Shown here in pieces: positions 54,065-62,709 of a stretch of DNA of 64,000 nucleotides (positions within the stretch are counted from its first letter, which is position 1; each line of letters opens with the position of its first letter). The stretch spans positions 4,340,001 to 4,404,000 of the forward strand of contig NZ_CP026124.1 of the NCBI RefSeq assembly GCF_002902905.1. The letters are read 5' to 3'. The notes beneath the pieces are model-generated. The model did no database searches and had not been told where the DNA came from. It saw only the letters and a program-made list of their open reading frames with translations. Origin of the DNA: Achromobacter sp. AONIH1. GTDB lineage: Bacteria > Pseudomonadota > Gammaproteobacteria > Burkholderiales > Burkholderiaceae_B. Made by a program: the position numbers and the translations under genes.

Positions 54065-55006
54065 CTAGCCGCGCCGCGCCTCGCTGGGCCGCATGCCGAA
54101 CCTGGCCTTGAACGCATTGCTGAAATGCGAAGAGCTGCTGAAACCCAGCGAGTAGGCGATGTCCGTGATCGAGCGGTGCATTTCCTGCGGCGAGCGGATC
54201 AGGTCATGGCATTTCTGCAGCCGCCGGCTCCAGATCCATTCCGCGGGCGATTCACCTTCCTGGCGGAACAGATGATGCAGCAGGCGCACCGAGATGTTGT
54301 GATGCCGGGCGATCGCTTCGAGCGACAGTTCAGGGTCGGACAGATGCTGCTCGATCCAGGACTGGATCAGGCTCAGCCGCGCCTGCCGATGCGGGTCGCC
54401 ATCCGTATCCGGACCCGGGTCGCGGTCCAGCGCCAGCGCCACGATGTTGAGCAGTTCGCCGCCCAGCCGGGCCTTGTCGGCATGCGTGATGGCGCGGCTT
54501 TCCGCCGCCAGGTTGACGCATAGCTGCGCGGCCAGCTTGCCGACGCCGCTGCCGATGCCGACGTTGCCCGCGATGGGGAAATCCTGCCGCGCCAGGCGGC
54601 TTTTCAGGCTTTCACGCGGGATCTCCAGATAGAGCGCGCGGATGTCGGCCAGGCATTGCAGGTCGTAGGGCTCGCCGGAATAGAACATCGCGGCGACCGC
54701 CTGATTCGACGGCAGTTCGTGCCTGCCCTGGACGAGCTGCGCGTGGCCTTTCTGCAGGATCTGCAGGTAGTAGCAGTCCTTGTCGAGCTGGGCCAGATGC
54801 TGCCTGCGCCGGCGGATCACGTGTTGCGACAGCCGGATGTCGGTGATCGACACCGGACCGAAATCATCCTTGCTCAGGCTGCCCTGGTAGTCGTTGGTGC
54901 CCGGCAGTTCCGCATCCAGCGCGATGTAGGCGCTGCACAGCGCCGTCTGCCATAACTCGCGCCGTTGCGGCAGCGCATGCTGCCGGGCATCGAAAACCAA
55001 CTGCAT
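54065..55006 (-). CDS. AraC-family regulator of the ketone-degradation operon
   Basis: 313 residues. N-terminal ligand domain of the AraC-binding-like type (LSQHVIRRRRQHLAQLDKDCYYLQILQKGHAQLVQGRHE), C-terminal double helix-turn-helix: DPELSLEAIARHHNISVRLLHHLFRQEGESPAEWIWSRRL and SITDIAYSLGFSSSSHFSNAFKARFGMRPSEAR. Divergent from the MFS-BVMO operon with a 194-base gap, so it is the probable activator, responding to a ketone or alcohol. Confidence 0.9.
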   Translation of the reverse strand: MQLVFDARQHALPQRRELWQTALCSAYIALDAELPGTNDYQGSLSKDDFGPVSITDIRLSQHVIRRRRQHLAQLDKDCYYLQILQKGHAQLVQGRHELPSNQAVAAMFYSGEPYDLQCLADIRALYLEIPRESLKSRLARQDFPIAGNVGIGSGVGKLAAQLCVNLAAESRAITHADKARLGGELLNIVALALDRDPGPDTDGDPHRQARLSLIQSWIEQHLSDPELSLEAIARHHNISVRLLHHLFRQEGESPAEWIWSRRLQKCHDLIRSPQEMHRSITDIAYSLGFSSSSHFSNAFKARFGMRPSEARRG

Positions 55007-55200
55007 ATGTCTCTCCTGGAGGATGTCTTTGCAGCCTGGCGCAAGTCGCTTGCGCGTTGATGCAAGACTCGGCTCTGGGGCCGGCGATACGCTCCCGTCT
55101 CCTATGTGGATTTTATTCCATATGTCTTGAGCGCGATCAAGCTTGATGCTCGCGCTTTCCCCAAGACAGACAAGAAATCGGTTACCAGGAGGAGGTCGGC

Positions 55201-56577
55201 ATGGCCATCAGCAATAGCGCGGGCGTCGCCCCGGCGGGCGGGATTACCGCGCAGCAATCAGGCAACAGTGAAATCAAGAAAGTCGTGGCCGCCTCGATGG
55301 CCGGGACGGTCGCGGAGTGGTATGAGTTCTTCATCTACGGCGTGGCCAGCACCCTGGTGTTCGGGCCGCTGTTCTTCCCCAAGGTCGACAGCCCCCTGAG
55401 CGCCATCATCGCCGCGTTCGCGACCTATGCCGTCGGCTTCATCGCCCGGCCGCTGGGCGGCATCGTCTTCGGCCATTTCGGCGACCGGCTGGGCCGCAAG
55501 AAGCTGCTGCAATTCAGCTTGCTGCTGGTGGGGTCTTCCACCTTCCTGATGGGATGCCTGCCCGGGTTCCAGGCCATCGGCTTCGCGGCGCCGGCGCTGC
55601 TGGTATTGCTGCGCTTCATCCAGGGCTTCGCCGTGGGCGGGGAGTGGGGCGGGGCGGTGCTGCTGATCGCCGAACACTCGCCGCCCGACCGGCGCGGCTA
55701 TTGGGCCAGCTATCCGCAATCGGCGGCCTGCATCGGCAATGTGCTGGCCTCGATCGTGCTGTTCGGCCTGTCCTCGCTGCTGTCCAAGGAGGCCTTCCTG
55801 GATTGGGGCTGGCGCGTGGCCTTCTGGCTGTCCGGGATCATCGTTTTCGTCGGCTATTACATTCGCCGTTCGGTGGAGGACGCGCCGATTTTCGTGGAAT
55901 CCTATCGCCGGCAGAAAGAGGCGCGCAAGAAGGCGGCCTCGCTCAAGGACGCGCTGGCCGCCTATCCGGGCAAGACCTTCTTCAGCATCCTGCTGCGGGT
56001 GGGCGAGAACACGGTCTATTACGTGATCGTGGTGTTCTCCATCACCTATCTCACCGTGCATGCCAAGCTGCCGTCGCAGACGGTGATGTTCATCATGTTC
56101 ATCGCGAACATCTTCCAGTTCTTCTCGATGCTGTTCGGCGGCTACCTGTCCGACCGCATCGGGCGCAAGGCCTGCATCGCGCTGGGTTATGCCGGCTTGC
56201 TGGTCTGGGCGTTCCTGTATTTCCCTGGCCTGGATTCGGGCTCGAACGTTCATATCCTAGGCGTCATCTGCATGGGGCTGTTCTTCCAGGCGCTCTGCTA
56301 CGGCCCGCAGGCGGCGTACTTCTCGGAGATCTTCCCGACCTCGATGCGCTATGCCGGCGCATCGTTCTGCTACCAGATCGCGACCATCGTGGCCGGTTCG
56401 ATCGCGCCGCTGGTCGCGACCCTGTTGCTGCGCGACTACGGCGGCACCGGACCCATCGTGACCTATCTGGCCGGCACCGTGGTGCTGTCCCTGCTGGCGC
56501 TGGCCGTGCTGTCGGAAACCCGCAATGTGTCCCTGCACGAGGTGGACCGCGCCCACCAGGACCGTCACGGCGCCTGA
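55201..56577 (+). CDS. MFS transporter, metabolite:H+ symporter type
   Basis: 458 residues, 12 transmembrane helices. Signatures of the metabolite/H+ symporter branch: AGTVAEWYEFFIYG, RPLGGIVFGHFGDRLGRKKLL, RFIQGFAVGGEWGGAVLL and GGYLSDRIGRKA in the second half. It probably imports an organic acid or the operon substrate. AGGAGG lies eight bases before the ATG. First gene of a four-gene operon. Confidence 0.92.
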   Translation: MAISNSAGVAPAGGITAQQSGNSEIKKVVAASMAGTVAEWYEFFIYGVASTLVFGPLFFPKVDSPLSAIIAAFATYAVGFIARPLGGIVFGHFGDRLGRKKLLQFSLLLVGSSTFLMGCLPGFQAIGFAAPALLVLLRFIQGFAVGGEWGGAVLLIAEHSPPDRRGYWASYPQSAACIGNVLASIVLFGLSSLLSKEAFLDWGWRVAFWLSGIIVFVGYYIRRSVEDAPIFVESYRRQKEARKKAASLKDALAAYPGKTFFSILLRVGENTVYYVIVVFSITYLTVHAKLPSQTVMFIMFIANIFQFFSMLFGGYLSDRIGRKACIALGYAGLLVWAFLYFPGLDSGSNVHILGVICMGLFFQALCYGPQAAYFSEIFPTSMRYAGASFCYQIATIVAGSIAPLVATLLLRDYGGTGPIVTYLAGTVVLSLLALAVLSETRNVSLHEVDRAHQDRHGA

Positions 56578-56598
56578 TTCGACTGGAGTAGAAGCATC

Positions 56599-58074
56599 AT
56601 GAGTGAACGCATTACGCATTTCCGCACGCTGATCCTCGGCGCCGGCTTCGGCGGCCTGGGCATGGGCGCCCAGCTGGCGCGCAACGGCGACGAGGATTTC
56701 GTCATCCTGGAGCGCTCCGGCGATATCGGCGGCGTCTGGCTGGACAACAATTATCCGGGCGCGGCCTGCGACACCGAAGCCCACCTCTATTGTTATTCGT
56801 TCTTTCCGCACCTGCGCGTCAGCCGCATGTACGCGGGGCGGGAAGAGCTGCTGGGCTATATGCACCGGCTGGCCGACGCCTATGGCCTGCGCGCGCATCT
56901 GCGCCTGAATCACGAGATCACCGAGGCCCGCTGGGATGGCGAGAGCCGCCTGTGGCGCTTCGAGACGCGCGGAGGGGAACGCTACACGGCCACGTACTTC
57001 GTGCCGGCGTGGGGGCAGCTGAACCAACCGTCGATTCCCGCCTTCCCCGGCCTGGAAACCTATCGGGGCGCGAGCTTCCATTCCGCGCGCTGGAATGGCG
57101 CCGTCGAACTGCGCGGCAAGCGCGTGGCCTCCGTCGGAAATGCCGCGTCGGCGGTGCAGTACGTGCCCGAGATCGCGCCAGAAGTGGCGCACCTGACGGT
57201 GTTCCAGCGTTCGGCGAACTGGATCATGCCACGCAATCAGCAGGCCTTCACGCAGGAGCAGTTGGATGCCTACGAGGCCGATCCGGCCACCTTTGAGGCG
57301 TCGCGCCGGCATCTGCATGCGTTCCGCGAAAACGGCTTTCGCCGTACGCAGATGGGCACCGACGAACAGCGGCAGGGCGTCGACGTCGCCAAGGCGCACC
57401 TGGCGGCGCAGGTGGCCGACCCGCAGCTGCGCGCCAAGCTGACGCCGGACTACGAGCTGGGCTGCAAGCGCATCCTGCGCTCCGACGATTTCTACCCCGC
57501 GCTGACGCGGCCCAACGTGACGCTGGAAACGCGGCCCATCAAGCGCTTCTACGCGCAAGGCATCGTGACGGCCGATGGCGAGGAGCTGCCGTTCGACGCG
57601 GTGGTGTTCGGCACTGGCTTCGCCAGCCAGGCTTTTCATGGCGATCTGGCCGTGCTGGGCGCGGCGGGCGCGAACCTGTCGCAGGCGTGGGAAGAGGGCG
57701 CGGCCGCCTATCTGGGCATGGCCGTGCCGGATTTCCCGAACATGTTCCTGATCTACGGGCCCAACACCAATCTGAATCACAACTCGATCATCACCATGCT
57801 GGAAATCCAGCAGCGCTACATCGTCGAGGCGCTGAGGGCAGGGCAGGAGCAGGGCGCGGCGCTGAGCGTCAAGCCGCCGGTGTACGCCCGCTACAACGAG
57901 CGCTTGCAGGCGGACATGACCACGTCGGCGTTTTCCGCCAACTGCTCCAGCTGGTACAAGAACGCGGCGGGCAAGGTCATCAACAACTGGTCCGGGACCG
58001 CTGATCAGTACCAGGCGGCCGTGCGCTGGAACGCGGACGACTATCTGTGGCTGCGCGCGGAGACGGCGCGATGA
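56599..58074 (+). CDS. Flavin monooxygenase, Baeyer-Villiger type
   Basis: 491 residues. FAD motif LILGAGFGGLGMGAQL; second motif GKRVASVGNAASAVQYVPEIA for NADPH (first Gly-x-Gly-x-x-G altered to VGNAAS); between them GLETYRGASFHSARW, which matches the F-x-G-x3-H-x3-W Baeyer-Villiger fingerprint. DIGGVWLDNNYPGAACDTEAHLYCYSF is also typical. It should insert oxygen next to a carbonyl, giving an ester. The following esterase and alcohol dehydrogenase would process that product. Confidence 0.9.
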   Translation: MSERITHFRTLILGAGFGGLGMGAQLARNGDEDFVILERSGDIGGVWLDNNYPGAACDTEAHLYCYSFFPHLRVSRMYAGREELLGYMHRLADAYGLRAHLRLNHEITEARWDGESRLWRFETRGGERYTATYFVPAWGQLNQPSIPAFPGLETYRGASFHSARWNGAVELRGKRVASVGNAASAVQYVPEIAPEVAHLTVFQRSANWIMPRNQQAFTQEQLDAYEADPATFEASRRHLHAFRENGFRRTQMGTDEQRQGVDVAKAHLAAQVADPQLRAKLTPDYELGCKRILRSDDFYPALTRPNVTLETRPIKRFYAQGIVTADGEELPFDAVVFGTGFASQAFHGDLAVLGAAGANLSQAWEEGAAAYLGMAVPDFPNMFLIYGPNTNLNHNSIITMLEIQQRYIVEALRAGQEQGAALSVKPPVYARYNERLQADMTTSAFSANCSSWYKNAAGKVINNWSGTADQYQAAVRWNADDYLWLRAETAR

Positions 58075-59078
58075 GCGAACGGCGCAAGCAGGACGTCGAG
58101 CGCGTCCCGCTATCCTCGATCGCCCCGGATGCGCGGGACCTGATCCAGGCCTATCGGGAAAGCGGCGAGATTTCTTTTCAGGACGTGCCCTTGGCCACCG
58201 CGCGGGACAACTACCTGCGCGGCTGCGAGGCCAATGGCCTGCCGCGCGCCGATTGCGCCGTCGTCCGCGATCATGAGGTGCCGGTTCCAGGCGCGACCCT
58301 GCGCGTGCGTGAGTATCGCCGCGACGCATCGGGCAAGCCGCCGGCAGTGCTGTTCATGCACGGCGGAGGCTGGGTGATCGGCAACCTGGACACGCACGAT
58401 GCCATCTGCCGGACGCTGGCCAGGGAAAGCGGAGCCGCGGTGTACGCCGTCGACTATCGTCTGGCGCCCGAGCATCCGTTTCCAACACCGCTGGACGATT
58501 GCGCCGCCGCGTTGCGCTGGCTGGTCGATCATGCCGCGAGCCTGGACGTGGATGTTTCGCGGCTGGGCCTGGCGGGCGACAGCGCCGGCGGCAACCTGGC
58601 CGCGGTCCTGGCGAACACGCAGGTTCTGTTGCCTCGGGCTTGCATCGTCCGGGCGCAGGTGCTGTTCTATCCCGTGACCGATCTGCGTGGCGAGACGGCT
58701 TCGTACCAACGCATCGTCGCCGGATTCCCACTGACCGCCAACTCGATGCACTGGTTCCGCGACCACTACCTGCGACCGGGTACTTCCTTGGACGACGCGC
58801 GTTTTCCCTCGCTTTTTTCTCCGCTTCTTTCTCCACTCCTGGCGCCGCGCCCGTCCAACGCTTCCCTGTTCCTGCTGAGTTGCGGGCTGGATCCCCTGGC
58901 GGACGAGGGCGTGGCCTACGCCGCGCGAGCCATCGCGGCCGGCGCGCGTGTCGAACATCACCACCTGCCAGCGCACGCGCATGGCATCATCACGTCGGCG
59001 GGCCGTATCGATACCGGGCGCGTCATGCTGATCCGGGCCGCCGCGTTCCTGCGTGAAACCTTGCTGCATAACTCCTGA
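58071..59078 (+). CDS. Alpha/beta hydrolase (hormone-sensitive lipase-like esterase)
   Basis: 335 residues. Oxyanion motif LFMHGGGWVIG, nucleophile elbow GDSAGGN, acid in CGLDPLADEG and His in HAHGIITSAGR, the full HSL-family catalytic set. ATG at 58071 overlaps the monooxygenase stop (ATGA). It probably hydrolyses the ester made by the Baeyer-Villiger enzyme to acid plus alcohol. The stop shares a base with the next ATG. Confidence 0.93.
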   Translation: MSERRKQDVERVPLSSIAPDARDLIQAYRESGEISFQDVPLATARDNYLRGCEANGLPRADCAVVRDHEVPVPGATLRVREYRRDASGKPPAVLFMHGGGWVIGNLDTHDAICRTLARESGAAVYAVDYRLAPEHPFPTPLDDCAAALRWLVDHAASLDVDVSRLGLAGDSAGGNLAAVLANTQVLLPRACIVRAQVLFYPVTDLRGETASYQRIVAGFPLTANSMHWFRDHYLRPGTSLDDARFPSLFSPLLSPLLAPRPSNASLFLLSCGLDPLADEGVAYAARAIAAGARVEHHHLPAHAHGIITSAGRIDTGRVMLIRAAAFLRETLLHNS

Positions 59079-60262
59079 TGCATCGTCCTATGAACGCTTT
59101 CCAATTCCAGACTGTCCCGACCATCATTTCGGAATTCGGCGCGGCGCGCCAGCTCGGCGCCTTGCTGCGCAAGCAGTATCCGGCGCAGGTCCGGCTGTGC
59201 GTCGTCACCGATGGCTTCCTGCACAAGAGCGGCCTCCTGGCGCCGGCCCTGGCCGACCTGGCCAGGCATGGCTGGCAGGTGACCGTGATCGACGACGTGG
59301 TCGCCGATCCTCTGGAATCCGTCGTGCTGGACGCCGCCGAGCGCGCCCGCCAGGCAGACGCGGAGGTGGTGCTGGGCCTGGGCGGCGGCTCGTCCATGGA
59401 CGTGGCCAAGCTGTTGGCCGTGCTGCTAGCGGGCCAGCAGCCCTTGGCGGACATGTATGGCGTCGGGAAAGTATCCGGCCAGCGCCTGCCTCTGGTGCAG
59501 ATGCCGACGACCGCCGGCACCGGTTCGGAAGTGACGGCGGTATCCATCGTGACGACCGGGGAAACCACCAAGATGGGCGTGGTCGCGCCGCAGCTGTACG
59601 CCGATCTGGCGATTCTGGACGCGGAACTGACCCTGGGACTGCCCGGCGCCGCCACGGCCTATACCGGCATCGACGCCATGGTGCATGCCATCGAGGCCTA
59701 CACCTCGGCGCATCTGAAGAACCCGGTGTCGGACATGCTGGCCATCAAGGCGCTGGAGCTGCTGTCCCGCCATATCCTGACCGCGTGCCGGGACGGCGGC
59801 AATAAAGAAGCGCGCAGCGCCATGCTGCTGGGCGCCATGTTCGCCGGCCAGGCCTTCGCCAATTCGCCGGTCGCGGCCGTGCATGCGCTGGCATATCCCA
59901 TCGGCGGCATTTTCCATGTTCCGCATGGGTTGTCGAACGCGCTGGTGCTGGCGCCCGTGCTGAAATTCAACGCGCCGGCCGCCAGCAGGCGCTATGCCGA
60001 AATCGCCGAGGTAGTGGTTCCGGGCGTGACGGGCAGCGACGAGGCCAGGACGGCTGCCTTGGTCGGCTATTTTGAACGGCTGGCTGTCGACACGGGGATT
60101 CCGCGCAGCCTGGGCGAGGTCGGCGTCAAGCGGGGAGATCTGGCGCGGATGGCCAGCGATGCCATGCGGCAGACGCGATTGCTGGTGAACAATCCTCGGG
60201 AAGTGACCGAAGCCGATGCGCTGGCGATCTATGCGGCGGCGTTCGAGCCGGTCGGCGGGTAG
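59078..60262 (+). CDS. Iron-containing alcohol dehydrogenase
   Basis: 394 residues, group III alcohol dehydrogenase. NAD motif LGLGGGSSMDVAKL, PTTAGTGSEVT, and metal-binding histidines in GIDAMVHAIEAY, AVHALAYPIGGIFHVPHGLSNAL. An internal ATG at 59090 (MNAFQFQ) matches the usual family start and may be the true one. Oxidises the alcohol released by the esterase; last gene of the operon. Confidence 0.92.
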   Translation: MHRPMNAFQFQTVPTIISEFGAARQLGALLRKQYPAQVRLCVVTDGFLHKSGLLAPALADLARHGWQVTVIDDVVADPLESVVLDAAERARQADAEVVLGLGGGSSMDVAKLLAVLLAGQQPLADMYGVGKVSGQRLPLVQMPTTAGTGSEVTAVSIVTTGETTKMGVVAPQLYADLAILDAELTLGLPGAATAYTGIDAMVHAIEAYTSAHLKNPVSDMLAIKALELLSRHILTACRDGGNKEARSAMLLGAMFAGQAFANSPVAAVHALAYPIGGIFHVPHGLSNALVLAPVLKFNAPAASRRYAEIAEVVVPGVTGSDEARTAALVGYFERLAVDTGIPRSLGEVGVKRGDLARMASDAMRQTRLLVNNPREVTEADALAIYAAAFEPVGG

Positions 60263-60433
60263 CCGGCACGGGACGAGCGATTGTGGATTCCTTGGCGTTG
60301 GTCGGGCGGCGGATCCTGGCTCGCCGGGGATCCGGGCGGCGAATCCGTAGGGAGATGGAGACAGCGTTTGGATCGCGGGTCGAAAGCGTGGAACGCTGAC
60401 AGGATCCCGTCTCTATTGTTTATACCCGTAATG

Positions 60434-60469
60434 CGCATAATGTGTATTATGTAAAGTACGAATTATGCG
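60434..60469. promoter_or_regulatory. Repeated CATAAT/ATTATG elements in a convergent gap
   Basis: CGCATAAT (60434-60441) and ATTATGCG (60462-60469) are perfect 8-base inverted arms; a further ATTATG (60446-60451) makes an inner palindrome CATAAT-GTGT-ATTATG. The region is AT-rich in a GC-rich genome and lies between the ends of two convergent genes, so its target is unclear. Confidence 0.4.
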
Positions 60470-60544
60470 GATTCCGGGCAGTGCCTCCCTGCAGCCGCGC
60501 TTTGCCGGCTTAGTCCCCGTGTTCCCCGTCGGGCTGGCGCCGCT

Positions 60545-60982
60545 TCAATCCGCTTTATTCACGCTTCCCAGCTTGTCCGCCCGTCTTTGATGGCGTCCGC
60601 CTTCGAATGGCGTATCCCGGAATGCCCGGACGCAATCGCACGCGACCTCGAGCCCGACGATCCTGCTGCCCAGCGCCAGCACGTTCGCGTCGTTGTGCTG
60701 GCGGCTCAGGCGCGCCATGGTGGCGTCCGTGCACAAGGCCGCCCGCACCGCCGGATACCGGTTGGCGGCAATGGAAATGCCGATGCCGGATCCGCAGATG
60801 ACGATGCCCTGCGCGGCTCTCCGCCCAGTGATCGCCTCGCCCATGGCAAAGCCGAAATCGGGATAGTCCACCGACGCTTCGCCATCCGTGCCCAGATCCA
60901 GCCAATCGATGTCGCCAAATGCGCTCTTGAGCTGTTCCTTCAGTTCGTATCCGGCGTGGTCGGACGCAATGGCGATCTGCAT
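60545..60982 (-). CDS. rpiB: Ribose 5-phosphate isomerase B / galactose-6-P isomerase family
   Basis: 145 residues, full length. Active-site motifs [42 protein letters not shown] and [19 protein letters not shown] are those of RpiB, which interconverts ribose 5-phosphate and ribulose 5-phosphate or similar sugars. Monocistronic, divergent from the metal-sensor gene. Confidence 0.93.
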   Translation of the reverse strand: MQIAIASDHAGYELKEQLKSAFGDIDWLDLGTDGEASVDYPDFGFAMGEAITGRRAAQGIVICGSGIGISIAANRYPAVRAALCTDATMARLSRQHNDANVLALGSRIVGLEVACDCVRAFRDTPFEGGRHQRRADKLGSVNKAD

Positions 60983-61110
60983 GACTGGTCTCGCTGGTTC
61001 AGTGGTGTCTTCTGGAGCGTGGATTGTATTGTGGCGTGCCCGTTCCAGCCGGCTCGCCGCTGGTGCATCCCAGGCTCCGATCCCATGCCAGCCTCATGGC
61101 CTTCCTGTTC

Positions 61111-61131
61111 ATATCCCCCCGGGGGGGATAT
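61111..61131. promoter_or_regulatory. Metal-sensor operator, ATAT-C6/G7-ATAT palindrome
   Basis: ATATCCCCCC followed by GGGGGGGATAT, a near-perfect palindrome with a G/C tract flanked by AT, as in operators of the RcnR/CsoR/FrmR family. It ends on the first codon of the sensor gene, so bound repressor would block its own transcription and that of the exporter. Confidence 0.85.
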
Positions 61132-61141
61132 GATGCGCGAC

Positions 61142-61420
61142 ATGGAAAAAACCAATCCCCACCACCATCACGATGCCGTCGCCAAGCGACTCAAGCGGGC
61201 ACAAGGCCATCTGGGCAGCATCCTGCAGATGATGGAAGCGCATCGTCCCTGCCTTGATCTGGCCCAACAGCTGCATGCCGTCGAAAAGGCAATCTCGCAG
61301 GCCAAGAAGATCCTGATCCAGGACCACATCGATCATTGCCTGCAAGACGCCGTGGGCGATCTGGACGTGGACAAGCAGCGCACCATCGACGAATTCAAAG
61401 AGATCACCAAGTACCTCTAG
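61142..61420 (+). CDS. RcnR/DmeR-type metal-responsive repressor (CsoR family)
   Basis: 92 residues, all helical. KRLKRAQGHLGSILQMMEAHRPCLDLAQQLHAVEKAISQAKKILIQDHIDHCLQ carries the family metal ligands: Cys in RPCLDL, His in LHAVEKA and DHIDH, and an N-terminal PHHHH cluster as in nickel/cobalt sensors DmeR/InrS. Apo-protein binds the C/G-tract palindrome upstream; Ni or Co release it. Upstream in-frame ATGs at 61130 and 61133 lie inside the palindrome and would add three or four residues. Confidence 0.9.
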   Translation: MEKTNPHHHHDAVAKRLKRAQGHLGSILQMMEAHRPCLDLAQQLHAVEKAISQAKKILIQDHIDHCLQDAVGDLDVDKQRTIDEFKEITKYL

Positions 61421-61434
61421 GGGCCATTTCTCCC

Positions 61435-62580
61435 ATGTTGTCGTTTGCCAAGCTGCTTGCCCAGGGTGCATCGCACGCCTGGCTCTTCATTCCCAGCGCC
61501 ATCCTGCTGGGCGCCCTGCACGGCCTGGAGCCCGGCCATTCCAAGACGATGATGGCCGCCTTCATCGTCGCGATCCGGGGGACGGTGTGGCAGGCCGTGC
61601 TGCTGGGCGTCACCGCGACCATTTCGCACACGCTGATCGTGTGGGGCATCGGACTGGGCGGCATGTATTTATGGCGAGGCGTGGCTGCCGAGGCGTTGGA
61701 GCCTTACTTCCAGCTGGCCTCGGGCGCGGTCATCGTGCTGATCGCGGCCTGGATGTTCTGGCGAACCTGGCGGGAACAGCATGGCGACGCGCACGACCAC
61801 TCCCATCACAATCATGAGCACGACGGGCACACCCACGGTCTGGAGCGATACGAGGTCGACACCGGGCACGGCCGCGTCGCCCTCGAAGTGTTCGAGGACG
61901 GCGTACCTCCTCGGTGGCGTCTGACCAACCTGCGAGGGAGTCACTGTCAGGCAGAGGATGTGACGCTGACAACCGAACGAACCGATGGCCGTCAGCAGGT
62001 GTTCCTGTTCGTGCAGAAGGATGGCTACCTGGAGTCACTGGAACAGGTACCGGAACCTCATGAGTTCATTGCACGCCTGGCGTTGACTCACGGTGGCCGC
62101 GTCCACAGCTATGACGTCGCGTTCCTGGAGCCAGATAACCACCAGCACGATCACATTCACGAACCGTTGCGCGGATTGGATGTCGCGGCTGAGCAATACC
62201 AGGACGCCCACCAGCTGGCGCATGCCAACGACATCCGTCGGCGATTCGCGAACCGGAATGTGACCAACTGGCAGATCGCTTTGTTCGGACTGACGGGAGG
62301 TCTTATTCCCTGCCCTGCGGCCATCACCGTGTTGCTCCTGTGTTTGCAGTTAAAGGAGTTCACCTTAGGGGCTGTGCTGGTGTTGTGCTTCTCGATCGGG
62401 CTCGCCATCACCCTGGTTACTGTTGGGGCAGTTGCGGCGCTTAGCGTGCGGCACGTTACCCAGCGTGCTCCCTGGTTCAGTGCAATAGCTCGGCGGGCTC
62501 CCTACCTGTCCAGTGTGCTGATCATCGCAGTCGGCATTTACGTTGGCGCCCATGGATGGCTTGGACTGCCTTCCGCCTAG
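61435..62580 (+). CDS. Nickel/cobalt exporter, NicO/RcnA family
   Basis: 381 residues. Helices with LLGALHGLEPGHSKTMMAAFIVAIRGT (the HxxxPGHxK metal-path motif) and ISHTLIVWGIGLG, then a long cytoplasmic or periplasmic His-rich loop (HGDAHDHSHHNHEHDGHTHG), a roughly 120-residue soluble insert (GRVALEVFEDGVPPRWRL..HEFIARLALTHGGRVHSY) and a final block LTGGLIPCPAAITVLLLCLQL. The insert distinguishes it from E. coli RcnA and resembles DmeF-neighbour NicO proteins. Lies 14 bases after the sensor gene in one operon. Confidence 0.92.
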   Translation: MLSFAKLLAQGASHAWLFIPSAILLGALHGLEPGHSKTMMAAFIVAIRGTVWQAVLLGVTATISHTLIVWGIGLGGMYLWRGVAAEALEPYFQLASGAVIVLIAAWMFWRTWREQHGDAHDHSHHNHEHDGHTHGLERYEVDTGHGRVALEVFEDGVPPRWRLTNLRGSHCQAEDVTLTTERTDGRQQVFLFVQKDGYLESLEQVPEPHEFIARLALTHGGRVHSYDVAFLEPDNHQHDHIHEPLRGLDVAAEQYQDAHQLAHANDIRRRFANRNVTNWQIALFGLTGGLIPCPAAITVLLLCLQLKEFTLGAVLVLCFSIGLAITLVTVGAVAALSVRHVTQRAPWFSAIARRAPYLSSVLIIAVGIYVGAHGWLGLPSA

Positions 62581-62709
62581 CGTCGGAAGGGAGGGCCAGC
62601 ACCGCTCCGCTTGTTGCTGCTTGACGACTATTGCGCATGCTCTTTCATCGCTCTGCATTATGCAAACCAACGACGGCCGCCTCTTTTCCCGGCATCCGCC
62701 CGGCGTCGC

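Noticed and set aside
60465..60590. 41-codon plus-strand frame starting at the ATTATGCG element
   Set aside because: No ribosome site and overlaps the 3' end of rpiB; no evidence of coding.
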